A DNA stretch of 64,000 bases from Nephrocerus scutellatus (GCA_947095585.1 OX352762.1:117024930-117088929), one strand, 5' to 3'. Shown: positions 21,475 through 34,099, numbered from the stretch's first letter. Numbers and translations: made by a program. Notes: generated from the letters alone by a model not told the origin.

Positions 21475-23510
21475 GTCACTGGAGGTTAAAGGTGCGTTCT
21501 ACAGACATCTAGCCCATGTGATCAGGGGTGTCAAGAATTCAGAAATTGTGGTCTTGATGGAAGACTTCAATGCAAAGGTTAGAAATGTGAACTGGGAAAA
21601 CAGTAATGGAAAAGCATAGACACAGAACTATGAATAACAATGGCGAATTACTAGCGGATCTCTGCACTAACTATGAACTCATTATTGGTGGGACACTGAC
21701 TCCACATGTTGACATCCAGACAACAGAACTCAGAACCAATTTGACCACATCACAAACAGCAAAAAGTGGAAGTCTGCTAGATGTCCGGAACAAAAGAGCA
21801 GCAAGTCAAAAACAACAAAACGACTGAACATCGCAAAGCTGAAATTTACCACATTGACTCGATGTTTTGTCAAAAAACTCAACAGCAAGTTGGCAGAAGC
21901 TGTTAGCCAGGAAAGAGCCGCAAACGAATAGTGGAGCACTGTTAGCGGCGTATTCGTATACAAGTAGGAGATCATATTCTGGGCCTTACGAACTGTGAGA
22001 GGAAACAATGGATATCTAATGCAACATTGAAGATGATAATGGATTGTGAAGAGCTAAAGAAAATTCAACATATCCAACAGACTTGATTGTACTAAAGAAA
22101 AGATTCACCTTGATAGACAAAAGTGACCAACGCCGATGGATCAAAGACCCCTCGCAGAACAAGAACAACGCGCGTCAAAATAAAACAATATGACAGAAAC
22201 CTACCAACTAGCAAAAAACAAAAAGTTAAATACTTATTCGATCTACTAGCAGTAATCTGATCACGACTGAGTCGGAACAGATTTAAGTTGGTCAGACTTC
22301 TTTGCTGAACTGCTCAAGAGACCATCGAAAAAAATTGGTCGAAGCTCAATTGTCCAGCGAAATTAAAGAACTCGCAGATTTATTATACGAGGACCCGATT
22401 GCGCAGAAATCCGAAATTAAATGGCAAAGTCCCTGGCGCCTAGGATGCTGAAGGCATCCCGGACACTTGGACTAGGTTTTATTATAAAACTTCCCAAGAA
22501 AGCGAATCCTAGTTTCTGCTCAAGCTGGCGTGGAACTATTCCCCTAAAAACTATAAATAAGATTATCGCCATAATAATCCATGACCACATCACTAATGTT
22601 TCAGAACCCACTCACAGAAAAGAGCAAGATGTCTTAAGACCACACAGATCGCGTGTTGACCACATAAATTCTCTATAGATTATCACTGAACAATGCGTAG
22701 AATTGAATTCTCCTATATACCTGATTTTCGTTGAGTTCGTACAGGCTTTCAACTGCATGGATCGAGTGAACTATGTGTCAAATACTAAACAACTACAATA
22801 TTCCGGGAAAGCTGCCCTGTCAATGGATCCTTACTGAGTGACTAGAGTGAATCGACTTCACTGATGCCATCTGTATACTGGCGCATCGGAGTACTGAATA
22901 AAAGTTACAATATACAGGTAGTATCGGACTGAAAGTAAATTTAGCAAAACCAAAATTGATCCGGATAAAACACGGAATCTAAAACTCAGTATATACAAAA
23001 CAACTGCCTCTCAGTGCTGCTATACCGCTGTGAGACTGGAAAGTGACTAGTAACATCACGTCATGAATCCTTATAGTCGTCAGCAAATGTCTCCGATGTA
23101 TTGTACGTGTGCATTATCCAGAAATAATTAGTAACCAAGACGACCAAGACAGATGCCCAGAATGACAGTTGTTAATGAAGCCAGAACTGAAGACCGAGAA
23201 TGGACGGAAGTGCGAGCACAATTGGATAAGAATAACAGTGAGACTGGAAAGTGACTAGTAACATCACGTCATGAATCCTAATAGTCGTCAGCAAATGTCT
23301 CCGATGCATTATACGTGTGCATTATCCAGAAATAATTAGTAACCAAGACGACCAAGACAGATGCCCAGAATGACAGTTGCTAATGAAGCCAGAACTGAAG
23401 ACCGAGAATGGACGGAAGTGCGAGCTCTGGCGCACAATTGGATAAGAATAGTAGCTTTTTGTTGAAGCTCTATACTCCCCAGTGGAGTAAAGGCCAAGAT
23501 GATGATGATT
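21475..23510 (+). mobile_element. RTE-type LINE relic with endonuclease and reverse transcriptase pieces
   Basis: Plus-strand copy. It holds the later endonuclease (VLMEDFNAKV, then MNNNGELLADLCTNYELIIGGT, 21550-21700), a pre-RT region, an RT segment (HDHITNVSEPTHRKEQ, then IIAIIIHDHI, 22550-22680) and post-catalytic IGLKVNLAKTKLIRIKHG (22925-22980). The YADD motif is lost. The 3' end reads CTCCCCAGTGGAGTAAAGG followed by a GATGATGAT tail near 23500. The segment just before the tail is tandemly duplicated (separate entry). Many stops; inactive. Confidence 0.75.
23030..23450 (+). repeat. Two-copy tandem duplication inside the LINE 3' end, period 209 bp
   Basis: Units 23030-23238 and 23239-23450 both begin GTGAGACTGGAAAGTGACTA and run through GAATGGACGGAAGTGCGAGC. 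They differ by a few substitutions and a short insertion (CTCTGGCG) in the second. Near identity indicates duplication after the LINE copy was inserted. Confidence 0.9.
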
Positions 23511-23690
23511 ACATCCTCTTTTAGGAACCCATTTTAGATACTAGAATGGCTTAATAGTGATCCGTAGATCTTTACTTGGTATATAACATTGATCATGGTC
23601 AAGCAAAATAGTTGTGTCAGCTTATCTGGGATGTCAAATTCTCTAATGGCTTTGTAAAGTCTTGCTCTGGCTGTACACTCTTAAAAATCC
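23511..23690 (-). mobile_element. RTE-like LINE fragment (same family as copy A)
   Basis: Minus-strand fragment aligned to bases 20-190 of copy A. Shared words include ATAACATTGATCATGGTCAA and CTAATGGCTTTGTAAAG. It abuts the 3' tail of the plus-strand LINE. Confidence 0.65.
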
Positions 23691-25545
23691 GTGAACAGTG
23701 AAATTTGGAATTCTAAATATCCTTCCATCGTCTTTTAAGGATTAAAATCGTATGCTTAATTTACCCCAAGACTAAAAATTTAACAGAAAACGAAAAATAA
23801 AATTAAGAAATGTATACGATGCCAGATATAATCAACGAAACTTACTTAATAAAAAATAGAGAAAAAACAGCTTATCTAGTAACAAAACTCCCCTCCATTC
23901 TTACACCTTTTTATAAGGGCCTTACCTTACCAAAATTTCCACAGAATTAGTTATTATTTTTGAATGCTTATGCCTGATACAAAAAAATAATCTCCAACTA
24001 CTGAGGCTTACAGGTTTACAGGTACAGGTCACACTTGTCATTGCTTAAGCAACCATAAATGATTAACACACAAATCCAACATCTACAAAGAAACAGTTAC
24101 ATTTATTCAAAATATAAAACATTGACGCAGCAACCACAAAGTTGCGCACAAATCAGTCACGATTATTTCCCCATGTAAACCACAATTAGCCCCATAGTAC
24201 GACATAGTGGCAATATCAAATGGGTGCAGATACCACCGCCATGCTCGTCCGCTTACTTTGTCTTTGCGCTCGAAATACACAAATATTTCAATCTCGACTT
24301 AATCTTTTATCAATTGAGACTTGCATTACACTTGTAGTCTTGGAATAAGGTGATTTCGAATGAAATAAATTGTATGCGACGACCGACCTGCTGCTGTGAC
24401 AGATCGACACCCGCGACGCACGCCGTTTTGCCCATGCAGGAACGTGCGTATGGACAATTGTTGATAGGAAATGTAACTAGCTGGCTGTACTCGTATGTGT
24501 GATGAGCATATGATAGAGACGGCGACAAAGAAGCGTTGATCTTTCCAAATACCTACTCTCGCAATGTGGATATTGTTGCCGGCGGTCGTCGCATTGTTAG
24601 CAAACCCAGCTTGACTCTTTCGATTATGCAAAGTCCTCCTCAGCCAATGCAATCTTCTTCTCTTTGAAGTTTAATATCAATTTCGCGATGCGGTTGCGGC
24701 GCGATATGATATGCGGTACGACAATGTGACGGTGTCTTACTGACATTTTTGCAGCCTCATTTTTCGCTAAGCTGAGACATAGAACCATCAAGCGTCGACT
24801 AGATGGCCCGATGGTATTTGATATTTGAAAATTGTTGCAACAATTGACGAAGTGGTGGTTGGCAATTTGATTTGCACGGCTTGAGGCAACAGGTGAATTG
24901 GATTGTATTTCAAAAGCACTGAATTACGGGTTTTTTTTTGCAAAAATTTTATAAGCAATTCAAATATTGAAAGTTACAAGACAAGTATGAAAAAATCTTC
25001 TCAGTCAGTTCATGTTTTTTTTTGCGATGTGATGTACGAGTGTTTTTTTAAAACATTTTCAAGCAATTATCGAAAAAGTACCAAAATTTTGCCAGCAAAA
25101 TTATATCCACTACTTATGATGATGATGACACCATATTGACAAGTCTGTGAGTTTTATATCTTTGTTTACACAGAAGCAAAGGCAACAGAAAAGAAATGAG
25201 TATTCATGGCTCGCAAACTTGAATCCTTCATATGCTCTTGTTATGTTATTAAAGCTGTCAATCTGAGTCCACTAAATATAAAAAAAGCTTGCATGGCAAA
25301 TACGCAATAATCGTTAATTGCTTTATCTTGTTACTTTAAATGCTCATAGGACCAGATTGATTATATTCAAGTCAAGTTTCAAAAGTATTCACATCAATGC
25401 GAAGCATTTTTAAAAATAAAAAATTATATAGACAATAAATGCACATTTTCGTAAATATCGCCGTTTGTCCAAATAATATAAACTTATCGGAGGATCAAAC
25501 CAACATATGGTGCGAATATGAACTTTTCGTAAATATATCGACTCC
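23691..25545. other. Intergenic or intronic DNA, no gene recognised
   Basis: AT-rich. A 108-codon minus frame at 24326-24652 shows no family motif and no conserved pattern, so I do not call it a gene. Nothing repeated elsewhere in the window was noticed. Confidence 0.45.
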
Positions 25546-25555
25546 AGCACCACTT

Positions 25556-26625
25556 ATTTATATATATATAGTTGTAGTGGGTTGGTGTGATAATCTGAGA
25601 AAAATAGCTACAAAGGAAATGTGTAGTTGTTTCTTCTTCCTCCAGGCAAGACTTACATATTGGATCCAATATAAGTCCCAACATGAACATATGACTTTCA
25701 GTCGGGTTATGTCCTGTAAGTAAACCGACAGTTCCTTCTGGATATTCCCAAAATGAACTTAGCGGTGTTTTTGTTCGGCCTATCTAGTAGGCTTGGTAGT
25801 TCTACATTTATTTATGGAGTGCCAACGTCTTTCATAAATCTTCGAATACCAATATTTAAGCTTGCCTGACTCAAGCCTATCATTGGTTCTTGACCAGTAG
25901 GAGTATCGGAAGAAACACTTTTTGCAAGTGCATCAGCAAATTAATTTCCTTTTAATCCTCTATGTCCCGGAACCCAGAATTCCATCTTGAAATAGAGTTC
26001 AGTCTTCTCTTACATTCTAGAACAATCTTCGAATTGACACAAGGTGATTCCAGTGCTAGTACAGCAGCTTGGCTGTCACTACATATTGCAAAGTTTCATC
26101 CTTGTATCCTTTTAGAGACAGCCCAGTTGGCAACTTGTAAAATAGCAAATATTTCTGTTTGAAAAACAGTTGGCCATTTTCTATGTGCGAATGACTTCTT
26201 AGAATTCTCATCTAAGAACCATCCTGATGCAGTTCCTTTATCGGTAAGACAACCGTCAGTGTTGAATATGGGTTCGAATTCCCTATGGATCTTAGTTGAA
26301 TTTTTCCAACTTTCCCTGCTAGGGTATTGAACTTTATATCCTCTATTGAACAAAAGAAATTTTTGCGAAGTCGACATATAGTTTCACCGCTTCCATCTGA
26401 ATAAATATATCCAGAGGTGGCAGATTTAGCAGTGTATTGATTGCATCTGCCGATGTAGCGCATTGCTCCCGTTATTCCCAGGAAGACGTTCCTTTGCTAT
26501 TTTCTTAGTGTCCTCTTAGCCATTTTCAGACAAGTTCTTAGCCACCCAACAACTGCCGCATAGGTGAGATGGGTCTGATTATCGTTAAGTACAACCAGTG
26601 TACCATTTTCGGACTCAGCCCCCAT
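25556..26625 (-). mobile_element. R1-like LINE, 3' half with RNase H (copy E)
   Basis: Minus-strand copy of the family seen at 14.35-15.58 kb. The 3' terminus is at the left: a TA run then TTGTAGTGGGTTGGTGTGA, the complement of copy D's end. RNase H pieces translate as FNTDGCLTDKGTASGWFL and HRKWPTVFQTEIFAILQVAN (26110-26290). Upstream lies ITGAMRYIGRCN, the post-RT motif, near 26440-26470. The frames are broken. Confidence 0.75.
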
Positions 26626-26859
26626 GAATTTGGTAAATGAATGTAGTTTATGTGGTGTTTGTTGTTGGCGAGCTTACGAGCGAGTTAGTAGACTGTGCTG
26701 TATTGTCTACTATCAGCGGCTTGCTGTGCTTGTGTTGCGATGTCGCTTAGGCATCATGCTCGTTTGTCGTTCCTATCTGAACAGCAAACTTGCCGGTCCA
26801 GATCCCTATACTTCCGCGGTAATGTGTTCGCACAGTACCCGAGGCCAATTTTAACTCTA

Positions 26860-27560
26860 CTTTGATGGATTGGCGTTCACAAATGGCGTTTCATGTGTTA
26901 TTTGATATCCATTCTTTTCTAGTTTTTTCGGGATAGCCTAAAATGGTTGAGGCTGCTTCCGTATACGCATTTACGGTTTTCTCCCATTTAGACTCTAGGG
27001 TTTGGGGGTGTATCTTAGAGAGAGACTGTTGTATGCGTGAATACATATTGCAGTTTCACATCTGGGTCTTTCAGTGCTGCTACAGCTGGCTTTCTCGTTG
27101 TTTGACTTCGTGTGGATGAGTGGACCGCGAGCTTCAATCACACTCTGCCAACCACAAGGTAGTGGTCGCTGTAAACGTCGGCTGCTCTTCGGGTTCTAAC
27201 GTCCAGCAACGATGATCGCCACTTATAGCTTATAGCGATGTGATCAATCTGGTTGTTGTACATGTGATCAGGAGACGTACAGGTGACTTTGTGGATGTTT
27301 TTGTACCTCCAATGATTAGGCTGCGATCAAAACATAGATCAGCAAACCTTTCACCGTTGTCATTCATAGAACCAAGGCCGTGGTTTCCCTATTTCCAATC
27401 ACTGTTGTCGCTGCCTACCTTTGCGTTTAAGTCACGAAATTCTTTTGTTAATTGTGCAAGCGTTGTTGTCTTGACGAGCGTGCGAATGCTCCAAGTTCCA
27501 AAACGTGTCCTTTTCCGTGCGCCAAAGGTCACTGTTGATAAATTCGATATGTATCCGAGG
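26860..27560 (-). mobile_element. RTE-type LINE endonuclease with internal deletion
   Basis: Minus-strand relic. Reading leftward from 27540: RFGTWSIRTL (the start of the endonuclease) runs in frame through LAQLTKEF directly into RDLNAKVGSDN, a motif normally about 100 residues later. It continues with MNDNGERFADLCFDRSLIIGG and, after a frameshift, TSPDHMYNNQIDHIAI, DVRTRRAADVYSDHYLVV (metal-binding SDH). So the middle of the domain has been deleted. Not functional. Confidence 0.75.
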
Positions 27561-27639
27561 CTTATTGTGTAACACTTTTGAATTTAGGGAACTAAGACAT
27601 TTCAAAACCGAATTGTATGAAATTCTGTATTAACTTTTG

Positions 27640-28148
27640 TGTGTCTTTTTTGGGGTGTCTTTTGAGTACCTTTTGAAGATCTTCTGGGGGTCTTTTGGGA
27701 ATCTTTTGATGGTCATTTAGTGGTCTTTTGAGAGTTTTTTGTTGGTCATTTTGGGGTCTTTGGAAAGTCTTTTGGCGGTCTTTTGAGGAGTCTTTTGAGG
27801 TCCTATTGGGTCTTTTGGGGTCTTGCGAGGAGTCTTTTAGGGATCTTTGAAGAGTATTTTAATGTTTCTTTTGATTGCGTTTTGAGGGTCATTTGTGGTT
27901 CTTAAGGGGTCGTTTGGTGGTCTTTTAAGGGTATTTTGGGGAGTCTTTGGCTGGTCTTTTTAGGGTCTTTTTGGGGGTCTTTTAGGGTTGTTTGCGGGTC
28001 TTTTGAGAGTCTTTTGGGGGTTTTTGGGGAGTATTTCGATGGTCTTTTTGGGGTCTTTTGAGGGTCTTTTGGTGATCTTTTGCAGGTATTTTGGTAAGTG
28101 GTTCGAAGTCTTTTAAGGGTCTTTTGGGGGTCTTCTCGGGGTTTTTTA
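27640..28148. repeat. Degenerate G/T-rich tandem array with extreme strand asymmetry
   Basis: About 500 bp built from variants of GGTCTTTTG(A/G)GG, with repeat steps of roughly 10-18 bp. The plus strand is almost free of runs of C and rich in G-triplets and T-runs; the minus strand is C/A-rich. It lies just upstream (in element sense) of the LINE endonuclease relic, so it could be that element's repetitive 5' region or an independent minisatellite. Confidence 0.85.
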
Positions 28149-29850
28149 TAATTATTTTTGTAATGAAGTGATTTGGTTCTTGGGATTAGCCAAAAAGGTA
28201 GAAGGAAGGAAGGTTAAAGGGAAATGGAAAATGCTTATCTCAATATCCTAAAATTTACAACAACCTTATAACGACAACCAAACAAACCAAGATAACCGAT
28301 TTTTTAAAGAAGACAGAAAGTAAAGGGAAAAAAGTTAAGTTATTTTTATGGAATGCAAAAAAACATCTGCTGTTAATACTTCGAGTCTCATATAACACGG
28401 CATTTTATAGGAATCTATCTACCGTGTTATAGGAGAGTTACCTGTACCTAATTCACTTGTGTCTGTGGCTTTATCACGAGATAATCATTCATTAATTTTG
28501 TCTTACACCAACTTATGCACAACTTTTTTTCATACAAGTATGTCTAACAATGCCAATTGAATGCGATCAATAAGATCAACACATAACATGTACAATCGGA
28601 TGTTTAAACAACATTGTAGTATACCTCTTAGACTAACATTAAAATTAAGATACGCCTCCAATATAACAAGAGAAAATCACAACAAACATCAACAACTCAG
28701 AAAGCGAAACGCCACAAGCTGCCCCCCTATGAAGTCTCAATCTGATATTAATTTGGATAATAATGCTCTGCTCACGCGGTACGATACAGTTGCTACTGAA
28801 CACAGATACAATCTACTTACGCTCGCATGTACGAGCGTATGCAATTATCTACCCTGCGCCATACTGGCACGTATGAAATGAGGTTGAGAGACTGCCTTCA
28901 GCAAGGTCGTTTCATCGCCGATGTTGTTAATTCCCCACTGTTCACTAAGTCACTAGCGCACCACTGTTCACTAAGTCACTGGCGCACCAAAAGTGTTCGC
29001 TTGCCTTCAATTTCAGACTGATATGCACAAGAAACGCCGCACCACTTTCGTTGGAAATATCATGCGCACGAAACATACTTCGGGGGCACTGAAGCTCAGG
29101 CTCAGGTTTAAGCTAAGCCATTTCCCATTAGGGATCTGACTCGTGTTTGTCCCCCTAGCATTCTCGTAAGGTGTGGCATAGCGAAACGATTTAAACGATC
29201 GATTAAAAAGGAAATGCTTTAGTTAATTTAATTTTTGCTCGAAATGTTTATTACTTTACCACATTTACTGTACGTATTGTGCGCTGCTATCTGTGAAGGT
29301 AAGAACAATTATTAATAAACACAATAACATAATAATAATGTATGCCATTGGTTAATGCTTTAGAGTTGTATTCATATACTGTAGAATTGTTGTCAACCAG
29401 GCGATCTAACAGGTAGTGGCTTTGTATAACTTGTGGCTTCTGCTCTTTTGTACAGATTTTCTTAGATACAAATGTTAACCAAACTAAAGAGAGAGCCTTA
29501 GCTAACAAATTATGTCTTCTTTTTGGAAAACTGTCTCTTAGTTCAAACGACGCACCAGAAATATTTATTTCTGTACTGACTGAGCGAAACTGTGCTCACA
29601 GCTATAAAAACAAAGTCCTAAACGAAGTTTCTACCATTAGTATTAACAGAGCAATTTCCTATAACATGGGTCAGGGAACACCAAAGTAAGCTTTTTCTTA
29701 AATCCCCTATAAATCGTGCGAACATTAGAGATAGACCCTTACTGTAGAATGATTTTTTTCCTAGAATATATCAAAGAATCATTTCCCAAATTATCCTTGA
29801 TTAATTAGGGGACACCATGTATAATAGAATACACATTATATCCGTGTAAG
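28149..29850. other. Intergenic or intronic DNA, no gene recognised
   Basis: A frame of 106 codons (28561-28881) shows no known motif. A small tandem duplication of a 24-bp unit containing GTTCACTAAGTCACT sits at 28939-28988. No element termini found. Confidence 0.45.
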
Positions 29851-29859
29851 TCCAACAAC

Positions 29860-30250
29860 CACCTCACCAAAAACATTAAACTGGAGCGCATGCACCAATC
29901 ACCCGTAACTCGGAAGAAAATGGCAAATATGTTGGATTGGTATTTGACAGTAGACTGCTATTGAACAAACACCAATGAGCAGTACTACAAAAGCAGGAAA
30001 CCTTTCTACGATTATCGGTTCTATTCACCGAAAGGATTCCAGTATTTCACACTCTGGACCGTCATATCAGGTTTAACAGACCTGGAGCCGCTACGAGCTG
30101 CTAAAGAGAGCGCTCATGGTATGCAGAAAGGTTTCAGGGAAATCGTTGCAAGTAAGCACTCAAATAATGCACTGGATGAACAGTCAGAATAGAGAGAAAT
30201 TACCAAGCTAAGCTCCGCATGATGAGGATTGGAAAAACCTCAGAGGTTTG
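29860..30250 (+). mobile_element. Possible LINE relic (post-catalytic RT region)
   Basis: Plus-strand stretch in which GKYVGLVFDSRLLLNKH reads like the K-Y-LG-L-x-D-x-RL motif that follows the catalytic core of Jockey/R1-type reverse transcriptases. The rest is too decayed to place. Sequence to 30,650 may belong to the same relic. Confidence 0.35.
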
Positions 30251-30649
30251 CCTGTGTCTTAATAACATGCCCCACAAAGATCTTTGGAATACTTTCCATT
30301 GTATATAGCAGCGGTAAGCAAATCTAAAGAGACTATCCAACGTTTCAGCAATGCAATACAAGATGAGAAGTGGACTCACTTTCTAGGCGGATACGGCTAG
30401 AAAGCATGGCATGCGATAGTACGAAAACTCGACTCGAAAAACTTTAAAGTCAAACGGAGCACTATGAAGAGACTCAGTTTTGAAACTAAATAGCAAATAC
30501 ATCAGAGAGCCATAAAACGGTATACGAATGTATTCTTCGCCCTTTTTTAGTGCCAGACAGTATACTCGTAAATAAGTTTTGATAGTTTTTCTGAAGATGG
30601 TAAAATTAGCATTAATTTCGATTTCTATGCAGTGTTGTTAACCCACAAT

Positions 30650-31435
30650 AGGGTCCGTGCTTTGGCTTAATGAAGCCAATTCAGCTTGGCACTGCCTGAC
30701 AAGTTTTGAATTGTTGCTAGTCGCAGTAATGCGGGTTGGCTGTCCACGCATATGCAAACTCTACCATTTATAGCGGTACTGTTAGCAAGTGCCCTGCATG
30801 CCTCCCTAATCGCCAGAATCTGCGCCTGAAAGATGCTAGCAGAGTCAGGAAGCTTGTAGGACAATGAAAGATTAAGATTTTCTGAGAAAACTCCAGCGCC
30901 GACTCCACTACTCCACTTGGAGCCGTCGGTGAATAGAGTTCCGTCAAAAACTCTTCGTTCTTCCAACTTTCTCTAGTCGAAAACTCAACGACACAACTGG
31001 GACTGAAGTTCAATTAAGGAATGCAGTAGTCAGTTGAGGATGGTATCATATCCTTTATCCTATATCTGCAGTAAATTGCAGTGCCCGTACGGTTTGCTAA
31101 CAAATCGCCCAGATTCTCTGAGACGGACAGCGCTGCACGTTGCAACGTATTTAATAAATAGGTTGGGGGTAATCGGTGTAAAATTATATTGAGAGCATCA
31201 TAACAGTTGCTGATCTTTGTAATCTACCTAGCTTGGTGATATTGTACTTTTTATTAATCGCCGGATACCAGACTAGCGCACTATAGGTAAGAATAATGGG
31301 TCGTATTTCCGCTGTATACAGTCAAAGTGCCATCCTCGGCTGCACGATAGTTTTGTTACAGGCGCATAAGGCAATACATGCTTTCTTAACCCTGAATTCT
31401 ATGTTTGACTTATCATAGTAAACGCAATATTTCAA
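30650..31435 (-). mobile_element. R1/LOA-type LINE relic with RNase H
   Basis: Minus-strand copy. From right to left: ACIALCACNKTIVQPRMALWLYTA split by no frameshift into the region PIILTYSALVWYPAI (31260-31400, the post-RT R1-type motif). Then RNase H: FDGTLFTDGSKWSSGVGAG, IFQAQILAIREACRAL and CICVDSQPALLRL (30700-30950), which keep the three acidic positions D, E and D expected of RNase H. The two parts are in different frames with stops between, so it is a pseudogene. Confidence 0.75.
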
Positions 31436-31439
31436 AAAA

Positions 31440-33620
31440 TCGTAAAACATCTTCTAAAAGTTGGAACAATAAGAGAATTCCCTGATTATCAGGAATGATT
31501 TAAAACAACTCTCCGTTAAAGTATGGAAAACTGACTAAGGTTGTTATAGATTGTGACCACCGATTTATCCACCTGTCTATTACTAGGATTTTAAATGTAA
31601 ATTCCCTTTCATTATAAAATATCAATTTCTTGTATGAATCCATTTTTCGAGACACTGTGGAAAAATACTCCTCCTACATGAGATAAACTGCGTGCACAGA
31701 CTATGACACCAAAACTGACAAGTCCTAATGCTTTACTTGACGGTTTTCTATCTAAGTAGCTAAGTAGCTATTAAATACCCACTATGCTGCTTGGAAAAAA
31801 ATTACAAAAAAATATTTAAAAAAGAAACTGTCGCACTGTGGTAATAAGGTAATATGCAGTTATATAATAACGGATATGCAATGATTTTTTCTCGTTGTTG
31901 CTTTTATCGTGATATTCAGTCATGCAGCCAATTTGTTCACTTATGCAAATCTAAACTTAAATTTTTATTACAGCAACATGTACCGGATTTGGAAAAGCTT
32001 TGCATTAAAAGAATGCATCCAACAATATGTGTGACGTTTGTGAGTGTCCTTGGCAACCTCGATAGTACGAGATTGTCTGCGGTCCTTCTTTTTGTTTACG
32101 AGAGTTGCCTGCCACCACCATCCATCTGCTATAGACATTCATTCTAGAGGAGAATCGCAAAATAAAAGTTCCATAACCCATCACCACGACCTCCTCCCAT
32201 TCTTTGAATTTAGTTTTTTAAATAAAAATCTATCTGTGTTGTTGTGATTATCAGTTAGCATCGTCGAGTTACATATTCAAATGTCTGCTCCAGTATTAAA
32301 CAAATTGAACAGGTTTGTTTCTCTTTGCCATTTAGGTCTGTCCTGTTACAAATCTTTCACAGTTTGAAGGCTAAGCTGTTGATTAGTTCATAAATGAAAC
32401 CTTATTTTGCGTTCAATTCAAACTTAAATCAATTTGGACTCCACACCGGTTGTAATGTGAAAAATAAAATGAAAGGTTTTAAGCAAAATTATCTGCCGTT
32501 TTGCCATGGCTCCAGCCATAACCATGCCGCGTGATCTAAGCTGATGTAAGTATAGGTATGGTATGGTAAGTTAAGGTAAGCGCAGAAGGCAACCCCTAGT
32601 CAGTCAGTCAGCTAGTCTGTCAGTGGGCCTTTGTTAGTCGTATAAGTCCGCCTAGCTACATAACTGAAACTAGTTTAAGGCTCAGTAAATTTGATCTACC
32701 ACTGCAGCAATGGCCATTTAAACGTCGAAGCCGCACCCAACCCGTCGCACATTGCATGCATTGTAGGTTGCGTCGAAGCAGCAGCATATACAGCTGCTTC
32801 CAATTCGTATTGAATTAAATCCACTTGATATGACTGTTGGTCATTGGTTGGCGAGCTCTAATGCCAATGCAGCGATTGCATCCGTACCATTCAACCGTCG
32901 TCGTTGTCCATTTTTAGAATAATTCATTGGCGCTCGTTTGTTCAAATTTTGTATTTTTTTTTTATCACAAGAACTTGTGAAAGATCAAATTGCAAGATAC
33001 GGGCGGCAAACCTGACCGCAACACACGCTACGCATAACAAGCCAACGCCTTTTGCTTGCTTCTTGTCCACTGTACAAGTACATTGTGTATTGATGGCCGT
33101 TTTGCAGTGAAAGGAAATCCGCAAGGAATCCCGGGGCAAAAACAGCGAGAATTATTGGATAATTGGATCTAGTGTTTTGTTTTTGGAATTATGAGTTATG
33201 GAATTTATATTTTATACATAGACTGGCCTGCTTAGAATATTCGAATGGCGGCACGTAATTGGATTAGCTTGCCTATACTTAGTTTGCAAACTCATAAGTT
33301 AAATAGTTTCAGACGCAACAATTCATCCTCAAACCAATTGATATATGTATTAGATTATTAAGATATTGATTTTTACTCGTGGGCTTTGGAAATTCCTTTA
33401 TGAAAAGGAAAAAATACGAAGATCAGAATATCAAGACTTTGGTCATCAGATGACAAACTCTCTCGCAGTAGGAAAAATGTTTTTCCGGACGTTAAGACCA
33501 GCTTAGATTCAACAAGACACAAAATATGTGATTCATTTTTGAACGGTGCTTAAGTTTTGTAGGTATATTGGTTGCGAGAGCATGACTTTATTATTATTTT
33601 GATATCACTGTCTATAACTA
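31440..33620. other. Intergenic or intronic DNA, no gene recognised
   Basis: AT-rich, only short frames. TCAGTCAGTCAGCTAGTC-type words near 32600 recall those at 20.06-20.11 kb. No coding gene, RNA gene or element ends supported. Confidence 0.45.
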
Positions 33621-33621
33621 A

Positions 33622-33749
33622 CAAAAATTTAATTATATTTGAATTAGAATTAGATTAATCGTAGGAGTTTTAATTAGACTAGTATGTTTACGTCAAATTG
33701 ATTTAAAAACTTTAATTGCTTATTCTTCTGTAGCTCATATAGGAACTAT
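33622..33749 (+). pseudogene. nad4: Nuclear copy of mitochondrial nad4 (NUMT)
   Basis: About 128 bp that read, in the invertebrate mitochondrial code (TGA=Trp, AGA=Ser), as an uninterrupted stretch of NADH dehydrogenase subunit 4: FNYIWISIS, then [19 protein letters not shown] and SSVAHIG. In the nuclear code it carries an in-frame TGA at the tryptophan. The motif [22 protein letters not shown] is a hallmark of the nad4 transmembrane channel region. The fragment covers a small internal part of the roughly 445-residue protein, so it is a dead transfer from mitochondrial DNA. Very AT-rich codon use fits that origin. A LINE fragment lies 12 bp to its right. Confidence 0.9.
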
Positions 33750-33761
33750 GAATTCAGCTAT

Positions 33762-33839
33762 TCAGCTTCTGCAGAAATCATTTGAGAAGACGCCTAGCCT
33801 TGCTTCATGCTTGCCTATGAGACAGTGTCCAGTGATGAC
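33762..33839 (-). mobile_element. R1/LOA LINE C-terminal zinc-motif fragment
   Basis: Only 78 bp, minus strand, but open across 25 codons: [16 protein letters not shown], then VFSNDFCRS. The TGH-C-L and N-x-F-C-R-x-C pattern is the C-terminal CCHC-like motif of R1/LOA elements, also seen at 48.6 kb and 52.4 kb. Both ends are cut. Confidence 0.65.
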
Positions 33840-34099
33840 AACTAAAATAGCACCGATGTGCGATATTTTTTAAGAGGGAGATTGAGGGAGAGGCCAAATG
33901 CAACAGACAATTTTTTTGGTGTAAATACCAGTAAAACACTGACATATATGAAACATTCCTGCGATCTTGCAGCGAACCGAGTTTTATCGCAATGTTTTCG
34001 TCACTGTAAGGACGAAAATTTTAACGTCAAACTTTCGTCTTACACCCACTGTGCACACATGAAAAAAAATCCCGCAAACGTTAATTGAGTACAGATGCA

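Noticed and set aside
24326..24652. 108-codon minus-strand frame as a host gene
   Set aside because: No recognisable domain, overlapping frames of similar length, no start or splice context; consistent with chance in a long window.
30260..30640. Continuation of the LINE relic at 29.86 kb
   Set aside because: Reading frames are too broken to support any motif; left unassigned.
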